Positions 25,431 to 34,343 of a stretch of DNA of 64,000 nt are shown here, in pieces. The translations under genes were made by a program, and so were the position numbers. Under the pieces are notes generated by a model that did no database searches, was not told the DNA's origin, and saw only the letters and a program-made list of their open reading frames with translations. Source of the stretch: Bacillus litorisediminis (GTDB lineage Bacteria > Bacillota > Bacilli > Bacillales > JC228); NCBI RefSeq assembly GCF_022808645.1, contig NZ_JAKZKT010000012.1, positions 43,824 to 107,823 of the forward strand. Direction: 5' to 3'. Each line of letters opens with the position of its first letter. The stretch's first letter is position 1.

Positions 25431-26309
25431 ATGGGGGATATGCTACAGTTTTTGGTTTCAGGATTAACCATAGGAAGTATTTACGCCATTGTAGCGCTTG
25501 GGTTTGTAACAATTTATAGCGTTACAAAAGTAATTAATCTGGCACAAGGTGAATTCGTCATGCTGGGTGGGATGACTATGTTTTCTCTTACCACAGCTGG
25601 AATTCCGTACTTCCTATCATTTCTTCTAACGATTCTGATAGTAGTCGTAATTGGATGGTTACTAGAAAGAACGATTATTCGACGCGCAAGAACCTCAGAT
25701 CCGATTAGTTTAATCATTTTAACTATTGGACTTGCGATTTTTATAAAGGGAATTGCCAGTATGATTTGGGGGAAGGACTCTGTGAAAGTGGAGCCATTTA
25801 CGTCTGAAGTGCCGCTTCAGATATTCGGCGCAACCATTACACCTCAGAGTATCTGGGTGATGGTCTTTATGGTGGTCATTGTTATTGTTCTATATGTGCT
25901 GATGGAAAAAACAATGCTTGGTAAAGCTTTTCGCGCGAGTTCTGTGAACCCTTTAGCAGCCCGTTTAATGGGGGTTAGTCCTCATAAAATGTCATCGTTA
26001 TCTTTTGTTCTAAGTGCTGCACTTGGAGCTCTTGCAGGTCTTGTGATTAGTCCGATTTTATTCCCAGCATACGACATGGGCTTAATGCTTTCCATTAAAG
26101 GATTTTCAGCGAGTATTTTAGGTGGATTAGGCAGTGCGCCTGGAGCAGTGATTGGCGGACTTCTGTTAGGTGTGATTGAATCGTTAGGAGCTGGTTATAT
26201 CAGTTCAGGTTTGAAGGATGCGATTGCTTTTGGAGTCGTCCTGATGCTTCTGCTGGTTAGACCTTATGGCTTATTAGGCGAAAAGAACGTCGGGAAGGGA
26301 GGGCTCTAA
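25431..26309 (+). CDS. livH: Branched-chain amino acid-type ABC transporter permease LivH
   Basis: The 292-residue membrane protein has about eight hydrophobic helices and the LivH hallmark G-L-T-I-G-S-I-Y-A-I-V-A-L-G near the N-terminus, V-I-N-L-A-Q-G-E-F in the first loop, and G-G-L-G-S-A-P-G-A-V-I-G-G near residue 238, which is the coupling region for the ATPase. AGAGGTGG precedes the ATG. It opens a five-gene operon encoding a complete high-affinity importer for branched-chain amino acids or chemically related compounds such as amides, urea or aromatic acids. Confidence 0.92.
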   Translation: MGDMLQFLVSGLTIGSIYAIVALGFVTIYSVTKVINLAQGEFVMLGGMTMFSLTTAGIPYFLSFLLTILIVVVIGWLLERTIIRRARTSDPISLIILTIGLAIFIKGIASMIWGKDSVKVEPFTSEVPLQIFGATITPQSIWVMVFMVVIVIVLYVLMEKTMLGKAFRASSVNPLAARLMGVSPHKMSSLSFVLSAALGALAGLVISPILFPAYDMGLMLSIKGFSASILGGLGSAPGAVIGGLLLGVIESLGAGYISSGLKDAIAFGVVLMLLLVRPYGLLGEKNVGKGGL

Positions 26310-27350
26310 TTGAATCAGACAGGTGTTCAAAAAGTAAGCTGGAAGGGAGTAGGCGTTTTCAGCTTATTTATCCTAATGCTTCCTTTTATGTTTTCGTCAT
26401 CTTTCTTTATTACGAATGCAACATTTGCAGGGATATATACGATTGTAACAGTCGGGCTTGGATTGCTGATGGGGTTTGCTGGCCAGATTTCAATTGGTCA
26501 GGCAGCCTTCTACGGAGTCGGAGCCTATACTTCAGCCGTTTTGACTACTACTTACGGATGGAGTCCCTGGATTTCTTTAATCCTTTCCTTGGCTTTGCCG
26601 GCTTTGATCGCTTACATACTTGGTCATACTATGGCGAGACTTCATGGTTATTATTTGGCAATGGCTACTCTTGCATTTGGAATCATTATTCATGTGCTGT
26701 TAGTAGAATGGAAGACTGTTACAAAAGGGGCATCCGGTTTTTATGGAATTCCTAAACTCGAACTGTTCGGATTTACCTTTAGGCAAGGCTTATCTTATTA
26801 CTTTCTGGTATGGGTATTTGCCTTAATTGTGATCATACTTGCACTAAATATTATTCATTCTCGGATTGGCCGGGCGCTCCGTTCGATTCATGACAGTGAG
26901 ATTGCCGCAAGCAGCATGGGCGTCGATACTGGTAAATACAAGATGCAGATTTTTATCCTTAGTGCTTCATTCGCCGGTTTAGCCGGATGGCTTTTCGCCC
27001 ATATGTCCTACAGTATTGCCCCTAGCTCATTCAGCTTAGATCATTCTGTTTTATTCCTGGTAATGGTGGTGTTAGGGGGTTCGACAAGCATATGGGGTCC
27101 AGTTTTTGGTGCATTTCTCATTACTGCCATCAATTTGATTGTTCATACGCTAGGGAGTCATTTTACTTTTATCACAAGTGACTTTGAGCAGGTTTTATAT
27201 GGACTTATTTTGGTAGCAGTGGTCATGTTCATGCCTAAAGGTTTTTTCCCGACCGTTGCACCTAAATTAAAAGGTGCTTTTCAGAAAAACAGAAGGAAAG
27301 CTCACAAGTTTGAGGCAGTTGAAACAGAAAAGGGGGACCAGCATGGCTAA
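26310..27350 (+). CDS. livM: Branched-chain amino acid-type ABC transporter permease LivM
   Basis: The 346-residue partner permease starts with TTG immediately after the livH stop, with GGGAGGG just upstream. It has about ten membrane segments, the G-Q-I-S-I-G-Q-A-A-F-Y-G-V-G-A-Y motif near residue 56 and V-L-G-G-S-T-S-I-W-G-P-V-F-G-A near residue 254, both standard for LivM. The C-terminus is a long basic cytoplasmic tail with a K-K-N-R-R-K-like stretch. Its end overlaps the livG start. Confidence 0.9.
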   Translation: MNQTGVQKVSWKGVGVFSLFILMLPFMFSSSFFITNATFAGIYTIVTVGLGLLMGFAGQISIGQAAFYGVGAYTSAVLTTTYGWSPWISLILSLALPALIAYILGHTMARLHGYYLAMATLAFGIIIHVLLVEWKTVTKGASGFYGIPKLELFGFTFRQGLSYYFLVWVFALIVIILALNIIHSRIGRALRSIHDSEIAASSMGVDTGKYKMQIFILSASFAGLAGWLFAHMSYSIAPSSFSLDHSVLFLVMVVLGGSTSIWGPVFGAFLITAINLIVHTLGSHFTFITSDFEQVLYGLILVAVVMFMPKGFFPTVAPKLKGAFQKNRRKAHKFEAVETEKGDQHG

Positions 27351-28125
27351 CCTTTTAGACGTAAAAAATGTGACAAAACGCTTTGGCGGAGTCGTCGCGA
27401 ATAATGATGTCAGCTTTTCCATTGAAACAGGCCAAATAACTGGCTTAATTGGACCAAATGGAGCAGGAAAAAGTACGATGTTTAACATGATTTCGAACGT
27501 TTTTCAGCCAACTGTAGGTGAAATCTGGTTTGAAGGAAAAAGAACCGACTTACTTCCAACTTTTAAAATGGCACGATTAGGTATATCCAGAACTTTTCAA
27601 AACATTCAAGTCTTTAAAAACATGTCCGTTCTGGAAAACGTGATGATTGGATTACATAGCCGAACTTCTGTCGGGATGATTGCCGCTGCCTTTAGGATGC
27701 CGAAAACAAAAAAAGAGGAAAGTTTTATGTATGAAAAAGCAATTGAGTATCTTTCATTTGTTGGCTTGCATGAAATGGCTGATACAGTAGCAGGCAGTCT
27801 TCCGCTAGGAAAACTAAGGTTGCTAGAATTAGCGAGGGCACTGGCAACGGAGCCTAAACTTCTTCTTCTTGATGAAATAGCGGCAGGTTTGAACCATCAG
27901 GAGACAGCAGAAATGGGAAAACTGATTCAATCCATTCGGAATCACAATATAACCATTCTCGTCGTGGAGCATGATATGGACTTAGTCATGAGTATTTGTG
28001 ATAAAGTCATTGTCCTTGATCAGGGTGAAAAAATTGCAGAGGGTACACCTAAAGAGGTTCAGAACAATGAGCGCGTCATCGAGGCCTACCTCGGAACGAG
28101 CGACGAAGAGGAGGTATCGGTTTGA
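27343..28125 (+). CDS. livG: ABC transporter ATP-binding protein LivG
   Basis: The 260-residue ATPase starts at ATG 27343, which overlaps the livM stop and has AGGGGG before it. Walker A is G-P-N-G-A-G-K-S-T near residue 37, Walker B L-L-L-L-D-E-I-A near residue 177, and the H-loop V-E-H-D-M-D-L-V near residue 210. In the signature region the normal L-S-G-G is replaced by S-L-P-L-G-K-L-R, the LivG-type variant P-L-G-x-x-R. Its stop overlaps the livF start. It energises import together with LivF. Confidence 0.92.
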   Translation: MANLLDVKNVTKRFGGVVANNDVSFSIETGQITGLIGPNGAGKSTMFNMISNVFQPTVGEIWFEGKRTDLLPTFKMARLGISRTFQNIQVFKNMSVLENVMIGLHSRTSVGMIAAAFRMPKTKKEESFMYEKAIEYLSFVGLHEMADTVAGSLPLGKLRLLELARALATEPKLLLLDEIAAGLNHQETAEMGKLIQSIRNHNITILVVEHDMDLVMSICDKVIVLDQGEKIAEGTPKEVQNNERVIEAYLGTSDEEEVSV

Positions 28126-28856
28126 AGCCAATGTTAGACGTTAAAAACCTTTCCTTTAATTATGGGCCAATCCAGGCGTTAAAAGATGTCTCCTTTCAGG
28201 TAAACAAAGGGGAAATCGTCACGATGCTAGGAGCTAACGGAGCTGGAAAGACCACTTTGCTTAAAACAATATCTGGTCTGCAAAAGCCTACACAAGGACT
28301 AATCTTTTATAACAATGAAGACATAACAGCCTTACCTCCAGAAAAAATCGTGCAAAAACGGTTAATTCATGTCCCTGAACATAGACAGGTATTTAGTACA
28401 TTAACGGTGACTGATAATCTATTTTTAGGAGCCTTTCATCATTATAAAAAGTCAGGTAAGAAAGAGATATATAATTCGGTTGAAAAAGTGTTTGAGCTGT
28501 TCCCTATTTTAAAAGAACGAAAGGACCAGCTGGCTGGGACTTTATCCGGAGGGCAGCAGCAGATGCTAGCAATTGCCCGTGCTTTAATGGCGAAACCTGA
28601 ATTACTTTTATTAGATGAGCCATCACTAGGATTAGCACCCTTGATTGTTAAAGAGGTTTTACTATACGTTAAAAATTTGCGCGACGAGTTCGGAGTTACC
28701 GTGTTATTAGTCGAACAAAATGTAAACGCTTCATTAAAGATTGCCGACCGTGGCTACGTGATGTCGCAAGGCTCGATTGTAAAAGAAGGAACATCTGCCG
28801 AATTGCTTGATGATGTCGAGGTTCGGGAAGCCTTCTTAGGTCAAACCGTGAATTAA
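28122..28856 (+). CDS. livF: ABC transporter ATP-binding protein LivF
   Basis: The 244-residue ATPase starts at TTG 28122 overlapping the livG stop, with GAGGAGG 8 bases upstream. Walker A G-A-N-G-A-G-K-T-T is near residue 38, signature L-S-G-G-Q-Q-Q near residue 140, Walker B L-L-L-L-D-E-P-S, and H-loop V-E-Q-N near residue 195. It is the second ATPase of the heteromeric LivHMGF complex on the cytoplasmic side. Confidence 0.93.
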   Translation: MKPMLDVKNLSFNYGPIQALKDVSFQVNKGEIVTMLGANGAGKTTLLKTISGLQKPTQGLIFYNNEDITALPPEKIVQKRLIHVPEHRQVFSTLTVTDNLFLGAFHHYKKSGKKEIYNSVEKVFELFPILKERKDQLAGTLSGGQQQMLAIARALMAKPELLLLDEPSLGLAPLIVKEVLLYVKNLRDEFGVTVLLVEQNVNASLKIADRGYVMSQGSIVKEGTSAELLDDVEVREAFLGQTVN

Positions 28857-28910
28857 CCGCGGGAAACCGCGTTTAAGAAATAAGCTTTTAGAACAAAGGG
28901 GGAAAGTTCC

Positions 28911-30080
28911 ATGAAAAAGTTTTCGATGCTGTTGATTGCCGTAGTGATTTCATTTATTTTAGCAGCCTGTTCTGACTCTGAAACTGGAGGAGATGGTAAA
29001 CCAGAGGTATACAAAATTGGTGCGATTTATTCGAATACAGGTCCTGCCAGTCCGCTTGGTACGCCTGAATGGAATACCACTGAACTGTTAGTCAAACAAA
29101 TTAATGACAATGGCGGAATTAATGGAGTCCCGATAGAAGTTATTTTAGCGGACGATGAGTCTACTCCAGAAAAGGCAATCGAGGAAATGAACCGATTAAT
29201 TAATGATGAAAATGTAATAGCTGTATTAGGAACTACGACTACTGGCCCTTCCTTAGCAATGAAGGGGATTGCAATGGATAATGAAGTACCTGTTATTTCA
29301 GCTGGTGCCAGTATCGATATTGTTACTCCAGTTGAAGAATCCACATGGGTATTTAAAACACCACAATCAGATGCACTTGCTGTAGAGCGTGTTTATATGT
29401 ATCTCCAAGAATCTGGTATGACGAAGATTGGAATTTTAGCTGATTCTAACGCTTACGGGGAAAGTGGAGTCAAATTAATGGAAGAACTAAAAGATGAGTA
29501 TGATATTGAAATTGTCGCAAAAGAATCCTATAACACAGAAGATGCCGATATGAAGACACAATTAACAAAGATTAACAGCTCGGATGCTCAAGCTGTAGTC
29601 GTTTGGGGAACAAACCCAGGTCCTGCGATTGCGGCTAAGAATATGAAAGAGTTGGGAATGGATCTTCCATATATCGGTAGTCACGGAATTGCCAATCAAT
29701 CATTCCTTGAGTTAGCGGGCGACGCTGCGGAAGGAGTAGTTATTCCGACAGGAAAGCTTTTGTTCCCTAAGCAAATTCCTGAAAGCGACCCGCAATACGA
29801 AGTGATTAATAAGTTTTATGATGACTATGTGGCTGAATTTGACAGTGAACCGACTAATTTTGGTTCTTATGGGTATGACAATTTAATGATATTAGTGGAA
29901 GCGCTAAAAAATGGTGCAACCGATCGTGAGTCAATCCGCGATTATCTTGAAAATAACATTAAAGATTTTGTTGGTGCAACTGGAGTCTTTAATTTTAGTC
30001 CAGATGACCACAATGGGTTAACTGCTGATAGCTTGGTCTTAGCTGAAGTAAAGGATGGTAAATGGGTTTACAAAGAATAG
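28911..30080 (+). CDS. Substrate-binding lipoprotein of the Liv-type transporter
   Basis: The 389-residue protein has a lipoprotein signal peptide, with basic M-K-K, a hydrophobic core and lipobox L-A-A-C at Cys20. A type I periplasmic-binding fold of the LivJ/Peripla_BP_6 family follows, with I-G-A-I-Y-S-N-T-G-P-A near residue 36, N-D-N-G-G-I-N-G-V-P near residue 63, and G-S-Y-G-Y-D-N-L near residue 320. It captures the ligand outside the cell and presents it to LivHM. Ligands of this family include branched-chain amino acids, amides and aromatic acids. The true ligand here is unknown. A terminator follows. Confidence 0.92.
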   Translation: MKKFSMLLIAVVISFILAACSDSETGGDGKPEVYKIGAIYSNTGPASPLGTPEWNTTELLVKQINDNGGINGVPIEVILADDESTPEKAIEEMNRLINDENVIAVLGTTTTGPSLAMKGIAMDNEVPVISAGASIDIVTPVEESTWVFKTPQSDALAVERVYMYLQESGMTKIGILADSNAYGESGVKLMEELKDEYDIEIVAKESYNTEDADMKTQLTKINSSDAQAVVVWGTNPGPAIAAKNMKELGMDLPYIGSHGIANQSFLELAGDAAEGVVIPTGKLLFPKQIPESDPQYEVINKFYDDYVAEFDSEPTNFGSYGYDNLMILVEALKNGATDRESIRDYLENNIKDFVGATGVFNFSPDDHNGLTADSLVLAEVKDGKWVYKE

Positions 30081-30088
30081 AATAGCAG

Positions 30089-30126
30089 GAAAAATGCATT
30101 CATCTGGTTGGGTGAGTGCATTTTTC
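30089..30126 (+). terminator. Terminator of the liv operon
   Basis: A 14-base stem, GAAAAATGCATTCA against TGAGTGCATTTTTC, with two G-U pairs, lies between the substrate-binding protein and the thioesterase. Confidence 0.85.
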
Positions 30127-30145
30127 TCGCAAAGGAGGAGATTCT

Positions 30146-30547
30146 GTGAGAGACACCATCATTGAAAAAGTAACGGCTGATCCATATGCCAAATTTTTAG
30201 GAATTGAAATTCAAAAAGTAGAAGAAGGCTATGCCGAAGTATCCATGACCATTAGAGGTCATATGCTTAACTTTCATGGAGCTGCAAACGGGGGTATCAT
30301 TTTCTCGCTAGCGGATGTCGCTTTTGCGATTGCCAGTAATTCATATGGGACGACTGCTGTTGGTATTCATGTAAGTATGAATTTTATGAAGGCAGGGATG
30401 CCAGGTGACCATTTAAAGGCAACGGCGACAGAGGTTTCGAAAAACCCGAAGCTAGGACTCTACCGTTTAATTGTCACAAATGAAGCAGGCGATATCATAG
30501 CTGCTGCAGATGGAATGGTTTATAGGAAAAAAGAACAGTTTGGATAA
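30146..30547 (+). CDS. Hotdog-fold thioesterase, PaaI family
   Basis: The protein of 133 residues has the PaaI-type hotdog motif: L-N-F-H-G-A-A-N-G-G-I-I-F-S-L-A-D-V-A-F near residues 42-61, where the N-F-H-G-A-x-N-G-G segment and the following aspartate form the active site. The GTG at 30146 with AAAGGAGGAG upstream is preferred. Such enzymes hydrolyse aromatic or short acyl-CoA esters and often rescue CoA in catabolic pathways. It follows the liv operon and precedes the unrelated dacC-like gene; a link to import of an aromatic or branched acid is possible. Confidence 0.88.
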   Translation: MRDTIIEKVTADPYAKFLGIEIQKVEEGYAEVSMTIRGHMLNFHGAANGGIIFSLADVAFAIASNSYGTTAVGIHVSMNFMKAGMPGDHLKATATEVSKNPKLGLYRLIVTNEAGDIIAAADGMVYRKKEQFG

Positions 30548-30560
30548 TTGAAGTTTTGTT

Positions 30561-30604
30561 TGCCACGGAATCTTTTAATTAGATTTACCGTGGTTATTTT
30601 TTTG
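30561..30604 (+). terminator. Terminator of the thioesterase gene
   Basis: CCACGG pairs with CCGTGG, with inner ATCT/AGAT pairing, and a run of seven T residues follows. Confidence 0.82.
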
Positions 30605-30658
30605 CGGTTTTCGCAAAGATTGTTCCTACCTGAATTTATTTATTAAACTTTAGTGGTA

Positions 30659-30764
30659 TGGAGCGGAAGACACTTGACTCCAGCGGGAATAAGAGTTGTG
30701 GCCAGAGACCCCGCAAACAGGGACGAGGAGGCTGGGCTTCCTTTCCGGGGAATCTGAGCGAAAT
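30659..30764. repeat. Structured Bacillaceae intergenic repeat, degenerate copy
   Basis: The stretch opens with TGGAGCGGAAGACACTTGAC and closes with GAATCTGAGCGAAATGGAA, with AGAGACCCCGC and GACGAGGAGGCT in the middle. This order of blocks resembles, from memory, a repeat of about 100 bases with GAGCGGAA ends that is scattered through Bacillus and Geobacillus genomes. It is unusually GC-rich for this window and fills most of the 374-base gap between the thioesterase and dacC. The copy is diverged. Confidence 0.55.
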
Positions 30765-30921
30765 GGAATGTACATGTTTGATTTCATTAAAAACCAACAA
30801 AGTATGAGAAAACAGACTTTCTTACATGTAAAAGCTAATTATGGTCAATCTAAATATGTGATTATGAAACTACATATTAAAAAATTGATAGAAAAATCAG
30901 ACAGAAAGGTGGTAAAGTAAA

Positions 30922-32397
30922 ATAAATAACAGAGTAATTTGGAGTCTTCTTATCATCCTTGTTATTTGTCCCAGTTTCGAGCAAGAAGACGCAAAAACAA
31001 TGGCAAAGGATGAAGGAGATATGGTCATTCAGCAATTAGAACAATATTTACAAAACGAACCAAAGTTAAGAGGAGCGATTGCAGGAGTCAGTATTCGATC
31101 TAGGGAAACAGGAGAAATTTTATATGAACACCTAAGTGATATCCGTTTAAGACCTGCTTCTAACCTAAAGTTGTTTACGGCTGCAGCCGCACTTTCAATT
31201 CTTGGTGAAGATTATACTTTCGAAACAGATGTTTTGACTGATGGTGACTTGGAGGGGGAGGCACTAAAAGGGAATCTCTATTTGAGAGGAAAAGGGGATC
31301 CGACCCTTTTGCCGGAAGATCTCGATATGTTTGCTAAGACACTGAGGGAACAAGGAATTCGAAAAATACATGGCGATTTAATCGGGGATGATACTTGGTA
31401 CGATCATATCCGCTATTCGGTTGATTTAACCTGGACAGACGAAACGTTCTATTATGGTGCACAAGTATCAGCCTTGACTGTATCTCCCTCTGAAGTTTAT
31501 GATACCGGTACTGTATTGGTTACGATAAAACCCGGTAAAATCGGGGAACAGCCGACTCTAAGTCTGTATCCAGACACGGATTACGTCAAGATTGTTAACC
31601 AGGCGGTAACAGTCGCCGCTGGCTCTGATGCAGAAACTGATATTGAACCCGAAAGACAACATGGCGGGAATACGATCTACATAAAAGGAACGATTCCGAA
31701 TAATGTATCAGAGGAAAAAATCTGGGTCGCGGTTTGGGAGCCTACTGATTATGCGCTAGCTTTATTTAAACAGTCATTAGAAAAACACGGTATTGTTCTG
31801 GAGGGGGGCGTGAAAGCTGGAAAGACTCCTGAACGCGCAAGAGTATTAACTAATCACACCTCGATTCCTTTAAAACAGCTGCTAGTACCCTTTATGAAGC
31901 TTAGCAATAATGGACATGGTGAGCTGTTGGTTAAAGAAATGGGGAAGGTTATTTACGGTGAAGGAAGTTGGGCAAAGGGATTGCAGGTACTTGTGGAAGA
32001 ATTAAAAAAGTTGGGTGTTGATATAAGTACGCTCGTACTGCGAGACGGTTCCGGAATCTCACACGTGAACCTAATTCCAGCTCATGAAGTTTCACAGTTA
32101 CTCTTTTCGGTTCAATCACAGTCATGGTTTCCTGCTTTCCTGGAATCACTGCCGATTGGAGGAGAGAAGGAGAGAATGGTAGGGGGGACGTTAAGAGAGC
32201 GGATGGATGGTCCAGAGCTGCAAGGCAGAATTAGAGCCAAAACGGGAACGATTGAAACCGTTAGCTCCTTGTCCGGATATTTGGATACGAAAAGCGGGCA
32301 ACCGTTAATCTTCTCGATTATTCTTAATAACTTGTTGGATTCAGATTGGGGTAAGATGGTGGAGGATGAGATTGTTAAGATTTTGGCTGAGTGGTGA
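30922..32397 (+). CDS. dacC: D-Ala-D-Ala carboxypeptidase/endopeptidase, DacC-like (PBP4 type, family S13), apparent ATA start
   Basis: The serine peptidase of family S13 trims peptidoglycan stem peptides outside the membrane. S-N-L-K in P-A-S-N-L-K-L-F holds the nucleophilic serine, S-N-N-G-H-G is the second motif, and K-T-G-T near the C-terminus the third. The first ATG in frame (31000) would leave out any signal peptide. The same frame is open upstream to 30916 and encodes a good signal sequence (N-N-R-V-I-W-S-L-L-I-I-L-V-I-C-P-S) that begins with ATA at 30922, 10 bases after AAAGGTGG. From there the protein has 491 residues, the expected length for DacC. The start is thus either a real AUA codon or a damaged ATG. 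Confidence 0.85.
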   Translation: MNNRVIWSLLIILVICPSFEQEDAKTMAKDEGDMVIQQLEQYLQNEPKLRGAIAGVSIRSRETGEILYEHLSDIRLRPASNLKLFTAAAALSILGEDYTFETDVLTDGDLEGEALKGNLYLRGKGDPTLLPEDLDMFAKTLREQGIRKIHGDLIGDDTWYDHIRYSVDLTWTDETFYYGAQVSALTVSPSEVYDTGTVLVTIKPGKIGEQPTLSLYPDTDYVKIVNQAVTVAAGSDAETDIEPERQHGGNTIYIKGTIPNNVSEEKIWVAVWEPTDYALALFKQSLEKHGIVLEGGVKAGKTPERARVLTNHTSIPLKQLLVPFMKLSNNGHGELLVKEMGKVIYGEGSWAKGLQVLVEELKKLGVDISTLVLRDGSGISHVNLIPAHEVSQLLFSVQSQSWFPAFLESLPIGGEKERMVGGTLRERMDGPELQGRIRAKTGTIETVSSLSGYLDTKSGQPLIFSIILNNLLDSDWGKMVEDEIVKILAEW

Positions 32398-32444
32398 TGA
32401 GGGAAAACTAGGTTTTTAAACGATCGTGTGCCGATGTGAATGTG

Positions 32445-32516
32445 TTTTCGCGCGGTGATTGACATTTTCGCGTGCTAGAGCCAAGCTTTTCTCGCAATTA
32501 TTTAGAATTTCCCGCG
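32445..32516. repeat. Short phased repeat with TTTTCGCG core
   Basis: Between dacC and the catalase terminator, TTTTCGCG occurs at 32445 and 32465, with weaker forms CTTTTCTCGC near 32486 and TTTCCCGCG near 32508. Steps are about 20, 23 and 20 bases. The spacers are not conserved. It is a smaller relative in style, not in core, of the arrays at 2271 and 39278. Confidence 0.45.
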
Positions 32517-32562
32517 TTAAATCAAGAAACAATAAATTTAATTCATAAGCTGTTTATAAATG

Positions 32563-32597
32563 AAAAGAGGTATCCTCGTAAAAGGGATACCTCTTTT
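32563..32597 (-). terminator. Terminator of katA
   Basis: AAAAGAGGTATCC pairs over 13 bases with GGATACCTCTTTT, 18 bases beyond the catalase stop. The T run is on the minus strand side as well. Confidence 0.9.
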
Positions 32598-32614
32598 AAT
32601 CATTTATCAATCTA

Positions 32615-34066
32615 TTAAACTTCTTGTGGTACAGCTAGGCCTAAGCCTTCTGCTACTCTTGTTCCATATTCTGGATCTGCTTTGTAGAAGTGAGCAATTT
32701 GACGAAGTTTGATTTCTTCTTTTGCTACAGGTTTCATAGCATTCACGATTGTATTGACGAGACGAGTACGCTCATCTTCAGACATTAATCGATATAGATC
32801 TCCGGCTTGTGTATAGTGATCGTCGTGACTATAGGCTACACTTTCAGCTACACCAGATACTGGGTACGCTGTAATTTTAGCTTCTGGAGTTTCAGTTGGA
32901 CCGCCAAAGCTATTTGGCTCGTAATATACGGAACCCCCGCCATTACCATCAAAACGCATATTTCCATCACGGAAGTAGTTGCTAGCTTCAACGCGTGGAC
33001 GGTTAACTGGTAATAGGTTATGGTTCGCACCTACACGATAGCGATGAGCATCAGAGTAGGCGAAAAGACGGCCTTGCAGCATTTTATCAGGAGATGGTTC
33101 CACACCTGGTACCATTTGTCCAGGAGAGAATGTTGCCTGTTCAACCTCTGCAAAATAGTTTTCTGGGTTGCGGTCAAGCACCATCCGGCCAACCTCGATT
33201 AGAGGATAATCTTTATGAGACCAAACTTTTGTTACATCGAATGGATCCCATTTATAAGTATTAGCATCCTCTAATGGCATGATTTGTACATATAGCTTCC
33301 AAGCAGGGAAGTCGCCATTTTCGATTGCATTATAAAGATCTTCTATGTGATAATCAGGGTTTTCACCAGCTAATTTATCAGCTAACTCTTGAGTAATGTT
33401 TTTAACGCCTTGTTCTGTTTTAAAGTGATATTTCACCCAAACAGCTTCGCCTTCAGCGTTTACCCATTTGAAGGTGTGGCTTCCATACCCATTCATATGA
33501 CGCCATGTCGCAGGTAGTCCGCGATCACCCATCAGGTATGTAACCTGGTGTAAAGATTCAGGTGATAAAGACCAGAAATCCCATACAGCAGTTGGGTTTT
33601 TTAAGTGAGTTTTAGGATCTCTTTTTTGAGTGTGAATAAAATCAGGGAACTTAATCGCATCACGAATAAAGAAGATCGGTGTATTGTTACCAACTAAATC
33701 GTAGTTTCCTTCTTCTGTATAGAATTTTACAGCGAAACCGCGCGGATCACGTACAGTATCAGCAGAACCAAGTTCGCCTGCTACTGTTGAGAAACGGATA
33801 AATAGCGGCGTGCGTTTTCCAACACCATTGAATACTTGCGCCTTTGTATATTTGGACATGTCGTTCGTTACTTCAAAGTAGCCGTATGCACCTCCGCCTT
33901 TTGCGTGAACAACACGCTCAGGAACGCGCTCTCTGTTAAAATGAGCAAGTTTTTCTAGAAGGTAAACATCCTGAATAAGTGTAGGACCGCGCTGACCTGC
34001 CGTAATTGAATTTTGGTTGTCACCGACAGGAGCACCCCAACTAGTAGTTAGCTTTTTGCTACTCAT
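32615..34066 (-). CDS. katA: Heme catalase (monofunctional, clade 3)
   Basis: The 483-residue enzyme destroys hydrogen peroxide in the cytoplasm. Features are L-T-T-S-W-G-A-P-V at the N-terminus, the catalytic histidine in [14 protein letters not shown] near residue 54, [10 protein letters not shown] near residue 127 with the distal asparagine, and [12 protein letters not shown] near residue 333 with the proximal heme-ligand tyrosine. The length is that of Bacillus KatA. AAGAGGTGATAATGA precedes the ATG. An inverted repeat over the promoter suggests PerR or Fur-type control, and peroxide from the amine oxidase in this genome would be one source of its substrate. Confidence 0.96.
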   Translation of the reverse strand: MSSKKLTTSWGAPVGDNQNSITAGQRGPTLIQDVYLLEKLAHFNRERVPERVVHAKGGGAYGYFEVTNDMSKYTKAQVFNGVGKRTPLFIRFSTVAGELGSADTVRDPRGFAVKFYTEEGNYDLVGNNTPIFFIRDAIKFPDFIHTQKRDPKTHLKNPTAVWDFWSLSPESLHQVTYLMGDRGLPATWRHMNGYGSHTFKWVNAEGEAVWVKYHFKTEQGVKNITQELADKLAGENPDYHIEDLYNAIENGDFPAWKLYVQIMPLEDANTYKWDPFDVTKVWSHKDYPLIEVGRMVLDRNPENYFAEVEQATFSPGQMVPGVEPSPDKMLQGRLFAYSDAHRYRVGANHNLLPVNRPRVEASNYFRDGNMRFDGNGGGSVYYEPNSFGGPTETPEAKITAYPVSGVAESVAYSHDDHYTQAGDLYRLMSEDERTRLVNTIVNAMKPVAKEEIKLRQIAHFYKADPEYGTRVAEGLGLAVPQEV

Positions 34067-34099
34067 TCATTATCACCTCTTATTAATAGTTTCACTATA

Positions 34100-34118
34100 A
34101 ATGATAACATTTATCATT
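34100..34118. promoter_or_regulatory. Fur/PerR-like box over the katA promoter
   Basis: AATGATAA-CAT-TTATCATT is a perfect 8-3-8 inverted repeat of the Fur/PerR type. On the minus strand it overlaps a possible promoter, TTGATT then 16 bases then TATCAT, which fits peroxide-responsive repression of catalase. Confidence 0.65.
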
Positions 34119-34343
34119 CGAAAATCAATACTTTTTTAAAATTATTATTGATTAGTAGTAAATATTTAGTGAGAATATTGATTTAGAACATGGTATTTGT
34201 TCAGAATTAAGAAGCAAAAGAATAGTGATTTTTCATGGAGATTGATACACTATTACTAGCACTTTTACATCCTATTATTTAAATGCATGAATCTGTTATA
34301 ATGAATAATTACTTGGATAAATGAGAATGAGGGGGGCATCATA

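Noticed and set aside
30696..30920. Open frame of 74 codons upstream of dacC
   Set aside because: It runs through the GC-rich intergenic repeat and shows no domain; the good ribosome binding site at its end belongs to dacC.
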